Shown in pieces: positions 45,171 to 55,232 of a stretch of DNA of 64,000 nt (positions within the stretch are counted from its first letter, which is position 1; each line of letters starts with the position of its first letter). The notes below the pieces were generated by a model that did not search any database, had not been told where the DNA came from, and worked only from the letters and a program-made list of their open reading frames with translations. The stretch spans positions 1 to 64,000 of the forward strand of contig CANQYW010000004.1 of NCBI GenBank assembly GCA_947628185.1. Direction: 5' to 3'. Made by a program: the position numbers and the translations under genes. This DNA is from an uncultured Oscillospiraceae bacterium (GTDB taxonomy: Bacteria > Bacillota > Clostridia > Oscillospirales > Oscillospiraceae).

Positions 45171-45320
45171 ATGAAGAGGCATACTCGAACTATAGGCTGT
45201 ATCGTCATGTGCTGCGGGGTATTCGTGATACTTTCCCTCGTGCTGCCGACGTCCTTCTGGTGGTTCATGCTGGGGGTCTTCCTATTTTGCCTGGGGATCT
45301 CCATAATGAAACGCAGATAG
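45171..45320 (+). CDS. Small two-helix membrane protein
   Basis: A 49-residue protein with a basic start (MKRHTRTIG) and two hydrophobic helices, IVMCCGVFVILSLVLP and WWFMLGVFLFCLGISI, ending KRR. GGGGTGGAG precedes the ATG by six bases. Small proteins of this shape are widespread in Clostridia, without known function. A longer in-frame start at 45084 overlaps the rsgA stop and the terminator and is rejected. Confidence 0.6.
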   Translation: MKRHTRTIGCIVMCCGVFVILSLVLPTSFWWFMLGVFLFCLGISIMKRR

Positions 45321-45395
45321 TTCTAATCCGGGGACAAAGGTAATAGATTTTATAGAGCCCAAGGGTGAGAATAATTATGTTAGGAGAGAGCATCG

Positions 45396-46910
45396 GTGAA
45401 TCTTGACCTAAAAAGCGATAAAGTTGGATACATGAGGGGTTTTAGACGCCGCTTTGTTAAGGAGGAGACTATCGAGGTCATAGTGCCCGACGCCCTCCCG
45501 GACATACTGCGGATAATCGACACGGACGGCGTCGTCCTGATGCGCAGCAAGGACGCCGAGGCGGGCAGGGTCTCGGTGACGGGGGTGTCGGAGCTCTCGG
45601 TGCTGTACATACCGGAGAGCGGCGGCGGAGTGCGTAAACTCAGCGCCAGTGTGCCCTTCGCGGCCTCGGCGGAGGGTATGGAGATAACGGCGGACGCCCT
45701 CATCACAGCGACCGCCGAGCTCACCCTCGCGGACGCCAGGACCGTGAACCCAAGAAAGATCGTGGTGCGGGCGGAGGTATCCGTCGAGGCGGCGCTCTAT
45801 ACGCCGGAGAACTTCTATAACTCGGCCCCGGCGGAGTGCCAGGATATCTATTTTAAGACCGAGAGCCGTGAACTCACCGTCCCCGCTGCCGTGAACGAGA
45901 AGACCTTCATCTTCACCGACGAGCTGAAACTCCCGTCGGGTTCGCCGGAGATGGGCGAGATACTGAAGTCCAATGTGGAGCTGAAACTCGAGAGCGTGAA
46001 ACCCGTGGGCAGCAAAGCCGTGCTGAAGGGTTTCGCTGAGACGAAACTCCTCTACGCCCTCCGGGACGGCAGCGAGCTGCGGGAGGACACATTCTCCTCG
46101 CCATACTCCATCATCGTGGAGACCGACGCCCCCACGGAGCCCTCGGACTACTGCGTGGAGCTCATGCTCACAGGAACTTATGTAAACCGAGGGTACGGCG
46201 ACGACGGGGAGGTCATATCCCTCGAGATCCACGCCGTGGCGCAGTGCGTCTCATATTGCATCGTGCGGGAGAGCCACGTCACCGACATCTACAGCCCGAA
46301 GTATAAGCTTGAGGAGTCGAGCGTGCGCTACGAGCTCCCGGCCATGACGGGCACGACAGCCGTTGATGAGACGGCCCCGGTCTCTCTGCCGGTGGCGGAG
46401 CGGGCTGAGAGCGTCCGCAGTATCTACATGCGTGTCATGAGCACGAACGTGGTACCGGGCGGGGAGGGCACGGTCTTCTCGGCGGTGCTCTCCGCCACGG
46501 CGATATACACCGACAAGAGGGGGGAGGTCCTGACGGCCACCCGGAAATTCGAGGTGGAGCGCCGGCTTGAGACCACGGGCGAGGCGGAGGTCACAGTCGC
46601 GAGGGCGGGGGATATCGCCGTCAATATAACCGACGCCTCCATAGACCTGCGCGTCCCGCTGACGCTCACTGTCCGCCTGCGGGAGGACACCGTCACCGAG
46701 GAGATAGACGCCGTGGAGTACGACCCGGAGGAGACCCTGGACCTCACCGATAGGCCCAGCCTCGTGGTGGTGAGGGCCGGCAGCCGCAGTCTCTGGACCA
46801 TGGCGAAGGACTATTTCTCAACGGAGACGATCATCCGGGAGGTGAACTCCCTGGAGGAGGGCGCGGAACCCGAGCCCGGGGCGGTGCTGCTGATACCCCG
46901 GTGCGTCTAA
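45396..46910 (+). CDS. sipL: SPOCS (DUF3794) and LysM domain protein, SipL-like
   Basis: 504 residues starting at GTG 45396 after TTAGGAGAG. The bulk is one or more DUF3794/SPOCS domains (VKEETIEVIVPDALPDILRIIDTDG), and the C-terminus is a LysM fold (about 450-503). This architecture is that of SipL of Clostridioides difficile, which binds SpoIVA during spore coat assembly; the assignment of the symbol is by architecture. The gene stands alone between two terminators, as expected for a sporulation-specific transcript, but I could not identify a sigma E promoter with confidence. Confidence 0.85.
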   Translation: MNLDLKSDKVGYMRGFRRRFVKEETIEVIVPDALPDILRIIDTDGVVLMRSKDAEAGRVSVTGVSELSVLYIPESGGGVRKLSASVPFAASAEGMEITADALITATAELTLADARTVNPRKIVVRAEVSVEAALYTPENFYNSAPAECQDIYFKTESRELTVPAAVNEKTFIFTDELKLPSGSPEMGEILKSNVELKLESVKPVGSKAVLKGFAETKLLYALRDGSELREDTFSSPYSIIVETDAPTEPSDYCVELMLTGTYVNRGYGDDGEVISLEIHAVAQCVSYCIVRESHVTDIYSPKYKLEESSVRYELPAMTGTTAVDETAPVSLPVAERAESVRSIYMRVMSTNVVPGGEGTVFSAVLSATAIYTDKRGEVLTATRKFEVERRLETTGEAEVTVARAGDIAVNITDASIDLRVPLTLTVRLREDTVTEEIDAVEYDPEETLDLTDRPSLVVVRAGSRSLWTMAKDYFSTETIIREVNSLEEGAEPEPGAVLLIPRCV

Positions 46911-46925
46911 TATGTAAATTACGTT

Positions 46926-46953
46926 GTGCCGGACGGCCAGTGCCGCCCGGCAC
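46926..46953 (-). terminator. Terminator between sipL and the Asn/Gln gene
   Basis: On the minus strand GTGCCGGGCGGC, loop ACTG, GCCGTCCGGCAC pair through 12 positions including one G-U. On the plus strand the same site has an A-C mismatch. So it serves the minus-strand gene better, though the T run is poor. Confidence 0.55.
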
Positions 46954-46961
46954 GAACTTTC

Positions 46962-47078
46962 TTAGTTCTGCTGCTGATTCTGCTGGTTATTATTGTTCTG
47001 CTGGTTCTGCTGATTGTTGTTCTGCTGCTGGTTGTTGCGCTGGTTATTATTCTGCTGCTGGTTCTTCTGGTTGCTCAT
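46962..47078 (-). CDS. 38-residue Asn/Gln-only microprotein
   Basis: On the minus strand an ATG follows a full AGGAGGTGA Shine-Dalgarno (47085-47093) at 6 bases and opens a frame of 38 codons ending in TAA. It encodes MSNQKNQQQ followed by runs of N and Q: 17 Asn and 17 Gln, plus M, S, K and R. The gene is bounded by a terminator-like hairpin. The excellent ribosome site and proper stop argue for a real gene; function is unknown. It lies next to a spore coat gene, and Asn/Gln-rich small proteins are known in spores (gamma-type SASP), but this sequence lacks their other features. Simple repeat DNA is the alternative. Confidence 0.65.
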   Translation of the reverse strand: MSNQKNQQQNNNQRNNQQQNNNQQNQQNNNNQQNQQQN

Positions 47079-47133
47079 CAAGTATCACCTCCTGCGTTGA
47101 GACTATTCTTGCCAAAAAAATGATATTTATACA

Positions 47134-47162
47134 TTGCCAAGAAGCAAAAATTGTGATATAGT
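47134..47162 (+). promoter_or_regulatory. Vegetative promoter of yebC
   Basis: TTGCCA (47134-47139), 17 bases, TATAGT (47157-47162). The leader is about 40 bases. Confidence 0.75.
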
Positions 47163-47211
47163 AGAGGCGTATGCAGTGATACAAAAGCACCGGCGGAAGG
47201 GATGGATATAT

Positions 47212-47946
47212 ATGTCGGGACATTCTAAATGGCATAACATACAAAAGACAAAGGGCGCCGCGGACGCGAAACGCGCCCAGGCGTTCACCAAGATCGCCCG
47301 CGAGATGATCGTGGCGGTCAAGGAGGGCGGCGGCAGCGCCGACCCCGCCAACAACTCGCGCTTAGCCACCGTTATAGCGAAGGCCAAGGCCGCCAACATG
47401 CCTAACGACAACATAAAGCGCACGTTGGAGAAGGCCGCGGGCAGCGCCGGGGGTGAGAACTTTGAGTCCGTCACCTATGAGGGCTACGGGCCCGAGGGCG
47501 TGGCCGTCATCGTGGACGCCATGACCGATAACCGGAACCGCACAGCCAGCGATGTCCGGCACCTCTTTGATAAGTACGGCGGCAACATGGGCGCCACCGG
47601 GTGCGTCTCCTGGTCCTTCGACAAGAAGGGCGTGATCGTCATCGACAACGAGGACGAGGAGTTGGACGAGGACACCGTGATGATGGACGCCCTGGAGGCC
47701 GGCGCCGACGATATGTCCGTGGAGGAGGGCGCCTTTGAGGTCTACACGGATCCCGACAGTTTCTCCGCCGTCCTCGAGGCGCTGGAGGCGAAGAAGTACA
47801 CGTTCATCTCCGCCCAGGTGGAGATGGTGCCCCAGAACTACGTGAAACTCACCGACGAGGAGAACATCAAGAAGTTCGAGAAGATGCTGGAGCTCATGGA
47901 GGACAACGACGACATCCAGAACGTCTGGCACAACTGGGAAGAATAA
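47212..47946 (+). CDS. yebC: YebC/PmpR family DNA-binding protein
   Basis: 244 residues opening MSGHSKWHNIQKTKGAADAKRAQAF, the family signature. Members are described as transcription regulators, and some newer work ties them to translation of proline-rich stretches. ATG 47212 is required by the promoter at 47134-47162; the longer frame from 47134 is rejected. Single-gene transcript with its own terminator. Confidence 0.95.
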   Translation: MSGHSKWHNIQKTKGAADAKRAQAFTKIAREMIVAVKEGGGSADPANNSRLATVIAKAKAANMPNDNIKRTLEKAAGSAGGENFESVTYEGYGPEGVAVIVDAMTDNRNRTASDVRHLFDKYGGNMGATGCVSWSFDKKGVIVIDNEDEELDEDTVMMDALEAGADDMSVEEGAFEVYTDPDSFSAVLEALEAKKYTFISAQVEMVPQNYVKLTDEENIKKFEKMLELMEDNDDIQNVWHNWEE

Positions 47947-47964
47947 TATACATGGACAACAAAC

Positions 47965-47994
47965 GCCGGGATCCCATGCGGGACCCCGGCAATT
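47965..47994 (+). terminator. Terminator of yebC
   Basis: GCCGGGATCCC and GGGACCCCGGC (one A-C mismatch), loop ATGC, followed by AATTTGTTT. It lies between convergent genes, yebC (+) and the lipoprotein (-). The 80 bases from here to 48072 hold nothing else that I can name. Confidence 0.75.
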
Positions 47995-48072
47995 TGTTTG
48001 GGTTTGTGCGGGTTTTAAAGAAAACAGCTGATAGTAACTAAATCGAGCTCATCCATATTAACACTGTTCATG

Positions 48073-48828
48073 TTACTCATCTAATATCTCAACGATTCGT
48101 GCATCACGCATTTCAATATCTTCCCCACCTAAGACCTGTTTAGCTATTTCTATACCTTCTAACTTTACCTTTGTGCCCATTTCAGGTATTTCCACACCAT
48201 CGGCAAAGTATACTAATTTTAAGTATGGGTCCTCCCCTATTTTTGCGTTATAAGCACCTTTATAAGATTCATTCGCACTATCTAATTTGCAGATCCACTC
48301 AGTCCTTTCATTCACAATATATGCTTGCGATAAGTCAAATACATCCGGCCCAGTTTTTATCACAATCGATACTCTTTGATTTTTTTCTAAATTAATTAAG
48401 TCCTCTTCCGGCAAATAAACTGCCATTCCTTGTCCAGCATTACCGAAGTCGCCAAATAAAAAACCTTTATTCGTAATTTGTAGTGCATAGCCCTCTAAAT
48501 AAAATATTTTTTCTCCATATTGTTGTGCTGCCCTTAGGCTATTGTTGTCATATGCCTCATTTATTTCGGAAAGACTTACTTCTACTGCCTCTGCCAACAT
48601 TTCCTCTTTTGTCATTTTTGGTTCTTCCACTGCATCTGTCTCTGTTGCTCCGTCGGATGGAACGTCTGTCTCTGCTGAATCAGGTGTCTCGTCGGAAGAC
48701 TCATCCGGCTCTGCTGGATCAGCGGTTCCGCTGGACGGCTCATCTGTCTTTGCCGAATCAGAAGTCCCGCAAGCACATAGGAGCAGTAATAGGACGAGTG
48801 CCAATGCCAATGCTGTGATTCGTTTCAT
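48073..48828 (-). CDS. Predicted lipoprotein, OB-fold-like, AT-rich
   Basis: 251 residues on the minus strand. A lipoprotein signal peptide ends in the lipobox LCAC with acylated Cys20. Next comes an acidic Ser/Asp/Glu/Pro-rich linker (about 21-70) made of loosely repeated units (ETPDSAE, GTADPAE), and then a strand-rich C-terminal part (about 95-250) that resembles OB-fold tRNA_anti-like lipoproteins of Firmicutes. GGAGGAA precedes the ATG by 6 bases. Its DNA is far more AT-rich than all its neighbours, which points to recent acquisition. Its leader contains an attenuator-like terminator. Function unknown. Confidence 0.8.
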   Translation of the reverse strand: MKRITALALALVLLLLLCACGTSDSAKTDEPSSGTADPAEPDESSDETPDSAETDVPSDGATETDAVEEPKMTKEEMLAEAVEVSLSEINEAYDNNSLRAAQQYGEKIFYLEGYALQITNKGFLFGDFGNAGQGMAVYLPEEDLINLEKNQRVSIVIKTGPDVFDLSQAYIVNERTEWICKLDSANESYKGAYNAKIGEDPYLKLVYFADGVEIPEMGTKVKLEGIEIAKQVLGGEDIEMRDARIVEILDE

Positions 48829-48840
48829 TTTACATTCCTC

Positions 48841-48911
48841 CAATAAAAAAGTGTGTGGTCCCAAAATGGAGACCACACACTGAAAAACGCATGGCCCCAT
48901 TTTGTTACCAC
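48841..48911 (-). promoter_or_regulatory. Attenuator-like leader of the lipoprotein gene
   Basis: Reading the minus strand: GTGGTAACAAAATGG (48911-48897), then a terminator stem GTGTGTGGTC (48880-48871), loop TCCATTTTGG, GACCACACAC (48860-48851) and TTTTTT, only a few bases before the Shine-Dalgarno. The first segment is complementary at 13 of 15 positions to the loop plus most of the 3' arm (48869-48855), so it could form a competing antiterminator. Confidence 0.6.
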
Positions 48912-48943
48912 GGCCTACGGTGTTTTGCAAGTGGAAAATGACC

Positions 48944-48975
48944 AAAAAAAAATACGGGGCTGACGAAACAGCCCC
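48944..48975 (-). terminator. Terminator of the zinc-ribbon gene
   Basis: On the minus strand GGGGCTG, loop TTTCGT, CAGCCCC, then GTA and a run of nine T. It lies 25 bases beyond the stop at 49001. Confidence 0.9.
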
Positions 48976-49000
48976 ATTTTATTGGTTCAATAGATAGATC

Positions 49001-49261
49001 TCACAGTTTCTGCCCGCAGTGGGGGCAGCACGAGCCCTTGGCCACAACATTCTTCCCGCAGTTGGGACACACCCTTGAGAATCTTAAAATGATGAAACCC
49101 GCGATGGCCACGACAGCGCAGACAAGCCCGACACACGCCTCTGTGAGGATGTCAAAGTTCCTGTCAAACAGTTTAAGGCCCATCATACCCCAGTCCAGCA
49201 TAAAAACGATAAGCGCGCCCACCGTGACCCAGGTCACGAGCCTTCTCTTACCGAATTTCAT
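49001..49261 (-). CDS. Zinc-ribbon membrane protein
   Basis: 86 residues on the minus strand: basic N-terminus MKFGKRRL, two hydrophobic helices (about 8-27 and 38-60), then a C-terminal zinc ribbon CPNCGKNVVAKGSCCPHCG. ATG 49261 follows GGAGGG by 7 bases. A longer frame reaching 49420 is false because it lies inside the RNase P RNA. There is no terminator between the RNase P RNA and this gene, so it may be read from the rnpB promoter. Function unknown. Confidence 0.75.
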   Translation of the reverse strand: MKFGKRRLVTWVTVGALIVFMLDWGMMGLKLFDRNFDILTEACVGLVCAVVAIAGFIILRFSRVCPNCGKNVVAKGSCCPHCGQKL

Positions 49262-49304
49262 ATCGTGTCCCTCCAAACCAAGATTTGTAAAGTCATATTT
49301 TATC

Positions 49305-49654
49305 TTGAGCGGGCCTATAAGCCGGGTTCTGTCGTGGACAGCCATCAATCTACGCGCACCGTTGCCGGCGCGCTTTAGCCACCTCCCGAGAACGGCCGGG
49401 CCGGCCATACGTTCTCCCACGGTGTTGCTCCGGATAGAGTTTACAGCGGAGACGTGTCTCCACGCCCCGGGTGAGCTCTTACCTCACCTTTCCACCCTTG
49501 CCGCCCCTCATGGGAGGGGTGAGGCGGTATATCTCTGTTGCACTTGTCCGAGGGTCGCCCCTGGCGGGTGTTACCCGTTATCCTTGCCCTGTGGAGCCCG
49601 GACTTTCCTCACGCACGGGCTTTCGCCCTGTGCCCGCGGCTGTCCGGCCCGCTC
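49305..49654 (-). ncRNA. rnpB: RNase P RNA (bacterial type A-like)
   Basis: Catalytic RNA that removes the 5' leader of tRNA precursors. On the minus strand the 5' part carries the conserved GAGGAAAGTCCGGGCTCC and CAGGGCA, the centre GGTAAGAGCTCACC, and the 3' part ACAGAACCCGGCTTATAGG. The P1 stem is GAGCGGGCC at 49654-49646 pairing with GGCCCGCTC at 49315-49307. Ends are set by P1 and by the promoter position and may be off by a few bases. Any protein frames here are artefacts. Confidence 0.95.
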
Positions 49655-49660
49655 ACGGTC

Positions 49661-49689
49661 ATTCTACCCCAAAAAAATGTCCCTGTCAA
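49661..49689 (-). promoter_or_regulatory. Promoter of rnpB
   Basis: On the minus strand consensus TTGACA (49689-49684), 17 bases, TAGAAT (49666-49661). Start of transcription falls at the first base of P1. Confidence 0.85.
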
Positions 49690-49703
49690 ATAAAACTACG
49701 GTG

Positions 49704-49733
49704 TTTACAAAAAACTTGCCTATGGAGTATAAT
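49704..49733 (+). promoter_or_regulatory. Promoter of murD
   Basis: TTTACA (49704-49709), 18 bases, TATAAT (49728-49733). It is back to back with the rnpB promoter. Confidence 0.65.
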
Positions 49734-49765
49734 AAGCTGACAATATTAGTTTGGGGAGATTTGCC

Positions 49766-51136
49766 ATGACTCTTTCTGATTACGTTTCCTCCCTCAAGGG
49801 CCGGCGCGTCACGGTGCTGGGGATAGGCGTCAGCAACAGGCCCCTCATAAGGCTCCTGCTCGCGAACGGCATTGATGTCACGGCCCGGGACAGGGCTTCC
49901 CGGGAGGCCCTGGGCGATGTGGCCGGGGAATTTGAGTCCCAGGGCTGCCGCCTCATCCTGGGCGAGGGGTACCTTGAGGGCATTGAGGCGGACGTCATAT
50001 TCCGCTCACCCGGGATAATGCCCACGAAACCGGAGCTTAAAAAGGCGGTGGAGGCCGGAGCGGTGCTCACCAGCGAGATGGAGGCGTTTTTTGAGGTCTG
50101 TCCCTGTCCCATCGTGGCCGTGACGGGCTCCGACGGCAAGACCACCACCACCACCATCATATCGGAGATATTGAAGGCCGACGGGCGAAAGGTCCACGTG
50201 GGGGGCAATATCGGGACGCCGCTCCTTGACAGGGCGGGGGACATGGCCCCGGAGGACGTGTGCGTACTGGAGCTCTCGTCCTTCCAGCTCATGACGCTCA
50301 AGAAATCGCCGAAGGTGGCGGTCATAACGAACGTGGCGCCAAATCACCTGGATATACACCGGGATATGGAGGAGTACATCTGGGCCAAGAAGAATATATT
50401 CCAGAACCGCCCCCAGCCGGAGGTGGTGGTGCTCAACGCCGATAACGACATAACCCTGGGATTCTCTGCTGAGGCGGGGCGCGGCGTTCGGTACTTCACC
50501 CGACGGGGTTTTGCCGAGAACGGCGCATACGTGGAGGACGGCATTATATACGTCGCCGCCGGTGGAAAACGGGAGGCGGTACTCGCCGCAAAAGAGATAT
50601 TCATCCCCGGCGATCACAATGTGGAAAATTACCTCGCCGCCTTCGCCGCGCTCTACGGCATGGCAAGTGTTGAGTCCATGGCCAAGACCGCGAGATCCTT
50701 CCACGGCGTGCCCCACAGGATAGAGCTTGTGCGGGAGCTGCGGGGCGTTCGGTACTTTAACGACTCCATAGCCTCAAGTCCCTCCAGGACCCGGGCGGGG
50801 CTCAGGTCATTTAAGGAGAAGGTCATACTCATAGCCGGGGGAAAGGACAAGGGCGTGCCCTTTGATGAGCTGGGCCGGGACATCTGCGAGCACGTGAAGA
50901 CACTCGTCCTCACCGGCCTCACGGCGGACAAGATAGAGAAGGCCGTGAGGGACGCCGGAGGCGATATGCCAATAATAAGAAAGGACGACTTCCGCGAGGC
51001 GGTACTGGCGGCCTCGGCTGCCGCGAAGGAGGGGGACACCGTTATACTCTCCCCGGCCTGCACGTCCTTTGACAGGTTCCGCAACTTTGAGGAGCGGGGA
51101 AATTACTTTAAGGAGATAGTGAACGGTCTTGAGTGA
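49766..51136 (+). CDS. murD: UDP-N-acetylmuramoyl-L-alanine--D-glutamate ligase
   Basis: Adds D-Glu to the peptidoglycan precursor in the cytosol. 456 residues with the N-terminal Rossmann part (VTVLGIGVSNRPL), the ATP loop VTGSDGKTTTTT, NVAPNHLDIH and the C-terminal ILIAGGKDKGVPFDEL. The ATG at 49766 follows GGGGAG; the longer frame from 49751 starts in the Shine-Dalgarno. It stands outside any mur cluster, on its own promoter. Confidence 0.95.
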   Translation: MTLSDYVSSLKGRRVTVLGIGVSNRPLIRLLLANGIDVTARDRASREALGDVAGEFESQGCRLILGEGYLEGIEADVIFRSPGIMPTKPELKKAVEAGAVLTSEMEAFFEVCPCPIVAVTGSDGKTTTTTIISEILKADGRKVHVGGNIGTPLLDRAGDMAPEDVCVLELSSFQLMTLKKSPKVAVITNVAPNHLDIHRDMEEYIWAKKNIFQNRPQPEVVVLNADNDITLGFSAEAGRGVRYFTRRGFAENGAYVEDGIIYVAAGGKREAVLAAKEIFIPGDHNVENYLAAFAALYGMASVESMAKTARSFHGVPHRIELVRELRGVRYFNDSIASSPSRTRAGLRSFKEKVILIAGGKDKGVPFDELGRDICEHVKTLVLTGLTADKIEKAVRDAGGDMPIIRKDDFREAVLAASAAAKEGDTVILSPACTSFDRFRNFEERGNYFKEIVNGLE

Positions 51137-52397
51137 TTTAAGTTACACTGAGAAACTCGGGATATCCCCGGAGATAATAGCCCTGGCCGAGAGGGCGGAG
51201 CGGGACATCGAGGGGAGTTTCCGCGGGGTAGACGCCGTGGCGGCGGAGAACACGGCGAAAGTCTTAGGGGCGTTCCAGCGCCGCCGGGTCTCCGCGCCCA
51301 TGTTCGCCGGGACCACGGGTTACGGGTACGACGACCTGGGCCGGGACACGCTGGACCTCATCTACGCGGACGTCTTCGGCGCGGAGGCGGCCCTCGTGCG
51401 CCAGGGATTTGTGAACGGCACCCACGCCCTGACGGCGGCGCTATTCTCCGGCGTGAGGCCCGGGGACACGCTCCTTGCCGCCACCGGGGCGCCCTATGAC
51501 ACCCTCCAGAGCGCCATCGGCATAACGGGAGACTACCCCGGCTCATTAAAATATTACGGCGTAAATTACGCCCAGGTGTCCCTCCTCCCGGATGGGCGCC
51601 CCGATATTGATGGCATACGCCGGGCGGCGTCGGAAAATAGCGTCACGGAGGTGACGGTCCAGCGCTCCAGCGGTTACGCCACACGCCCGGCGCTCAGCGT
51701 TGAGGAGATAGGGGAGATTTGCGGTGTCATCCACGAGGTGAATCCCAAGGCCGCCGTGGTGGTGGACAACTGCTACGGGGAGTTTACGGAGCTCCGGGAG
51801 CCCTGCGAGGCCGGGGCGGACCTCACGGCAGGTTCGCTCATTAAAAATCCCGGCGGGGGTCTCGCCCCCACGGGCGGCTACATCGCCGGACGCCGGGACC
51901 TGGTGGAGGCCGCCGCCATGCGCCTCACATCCCCGGGGATCGGCGGGGAGTGCGGGTGCAGCGTCGCGGGGTCGCGGCTATATTACCAGGGGCTCTTCAT
52001 GGCGCCCCACACTGTGGGCGAGGCGCTGAAAACGGCCATATTCTGCTCAAGGCTCATGGAGCTCATGGGCTTTAAGGCCCGGCCCGCCTCGGACGCTCCC
52101 CGCCACGACATAATTGAGTCCATAGACTTTGGCTCGCCGGAGCTCCTTGAGAGTTTTTGCAAGGGCATACAGGCGGGGTCGCCGGTGGACTCCTACGTCA
52201 CGCCGGAGGCCTGGGACATGCCCGGATATGAGGACAAGGTAATAATGGCGGCGGGCACGTTCGTGCAGGGGGCCTCCATAGAATTGAGCTGTGACGGGCC
52301 CATGCGCCCGCCCTACACGGCGTACCTCCAGGGCGGGCTCACATATGAGTCGGGCCGGCTCGGGATAATGATCGCGGCGGATAGGCTCAAAAAATAG
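51129..52397 (+). CDS. Methionine gamma-lyase family protein (YnbB-like)
   Basis: 422-residue PLP enzyme of the group that includes B. subtilis YnbB. RQGFVNGTHALTAALFSGVRPGD binds the cofactor phosphate, VVDNCYGEF carries the Asp, and the PLP lysine is in GSLIKNPGGGLAP. Despite the family name, the substrate is not established. Starts at TTG 51129, overlapping the murD stop by 8 bases. Confidence 0.88.
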   Translation: MSDLSYTEKLGISPEIIALAERAERDIEGSFRGVDAVAAENTAKVLGAFQRRRVSAPMFAGTTGYGYDDLGRDTLDLIYADVFGAEAALVRQGFVNGTHALTAALFSGVRPGDTLLAATGAPYDTLQSAIGITGDYPGSLKYYGVNYAQVSLLPDGRPDIDGIRRAASENSVTEVTVQRSSGYATRPALSVEEIGEICGVIHEVNPKAAVVVDNCYGEFTELREPCEAGADLTAGSLIKNPGGGLAPTGGYIAGRRDLVEAAAMRLTSPGIGGECGCSVAGSRLYYQGLFMAPHTVGEALKTAIFCSRLMELMGFKARPASDAPRHDIIESIDFGSPELLESFCKGIQAGSPVDSYVTPEAWDMPGYEDKVIMAAGTFVQGASIELSCDGPMRPPYTAYLQGGLTYESGRLGIMIAADRLKK

Positions 52398-52417
52398 TCA
52401 AAAAAACATTTTTTCCG

Positions 52418-52425
52418 CATAGAGT
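52418..52425 (+). promoter_or_regulatory. Possible sigma E -10 element of yunB
   Basis: CATAGAGT matches the mother-cell consensus CATACANT at all fixed positions but one, about 24 bases before the yunB start. The -35 region (GTCAAAA near 52397) is only a partial match. In B. subtilis yunB belongs to the sigma E regulon. Confidence 0.25.
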
Positions 52426-52448
52426 TTACGGAAGGCAGGTGACTTTCC

Positions 52449-53105
52449 GTGAATCTCAGGTACTATAGGCGAATGATGCGGGCGCGTCTGCGGCGCGGCG
52501 GCGGGAGAAAAATAGTCGCGCTGGGGCTCATCCTCCTCTCCGTGCTCATCTGCGCCGCCGCCGCCACGATCCACTTGGGGCCCATGATAGTGGAGCTCGC
52601 TCTGGCCACCGCCACTGACGACATAACCATAGCCGTCAACGAGACCGTGGTGGAGGTGATGGAGGACGGCGGCCTGGGGTATGACTCCCTTGTGCGGCTC
52701 GAGAAGGACTCCCAGGGCTGTGTGACGGCGCTCATAACGAACACGGCGGGTATAAATCTTCTGCACGCCAAGATAACGAACGCCATAGTCGAGCGTTTCG
52801 CGAACACCGACATAACCCGGGTGAGCATCCCCCTGGGCAGCATCCTGGGCGGGGCGGTCTTCTCCGGCAGGGGGCCCAGGATACCGGTGGACATACTCTC
52901 GATAACGAACGTGGACACCAGTTTCAGAAATGAGTTTTCTTCCGCGGGGATAAACCAGACGCGGCACCAGATAATACTTGATGTAGATGTGACATTGGGC
53001 ATACTTCTCCCGGGCGAGACCGGGACGGACCGGGTACTCACCGAGGTCAGCATTGCAGAGACCGTCATCGTGGGCGGCGTGCCGGGGACGTATGCGGAGT
53101 TATAG
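52449..53105 (+). CDS. yunB: Sporulation protein YunB
   Basis: 218 residues beginning at GTG 52449 after GGCAGGTGA. One N-terminal transmembrane helix (about 22-45) is followed by an outside domain with the family phrase VRLEKDSQGCVTALITNTAGINLL and the central IPLGSILGGAVFSGRGPRIPV. YunB is a mother-cell protein of B. subtilis sporulation, of unclear mechanism. Confidence 0.92.
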   Translation: MNLRYYRRMMRARLRRGGGRKIVALGLILLSVLICAAAATIHLGPMIVELALATATDDITIAVNETVVEVMEDGGLGYDSLVRLEKDSQGCVTALITNTAGINLLHAKITNAIVERFANTDITRVSIPLGSILGGAVFSGRGPRIPVDILSITNVDTSFRNEFSSAGINQTRHQIILDVDVTLGILLPGETGTDRVLTEVSIAETVIVGGVPGTYAEL

Positions 53106-55109
<2,004 letters not shown>

Positions 55110-55164
55110 CATGCGACGCCAAAAAACGGGGAAAAACTTTAATGAATTTTAGGATGCTTGTTCC

Positions 55165-55193
55165 TTGAAAAAACGCGGAAAAGCATATATACT
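55165..55193 (+). promoter_or_regulatory. Promoter of the smc-ftsY operon
   Basis: TTGAAA (55165-55170), 17 bases, TATACT (55188-55193). Confidence 0.7.
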
Positions 55194-55232
55194 GTATCCT
55201 GATTCTTAGTAAGTGTATTAGGAGTGTGTCGT

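Noticed and set aside
46962-47078. CRISPR-like or microsatellite reading of the CTG/GTT-rich block
   Set aside because: No spacer-repeat periodicity and no constant repeat unit; the frame with start, stop and ribosome site explains it better.
49038-49769. Plus-strand open frames across 49-49.8 kb
   Set aside because: They cover the RNase P RNA and the zinc-ribbon gene on the other strand; the RNA signatures explain the sequence.
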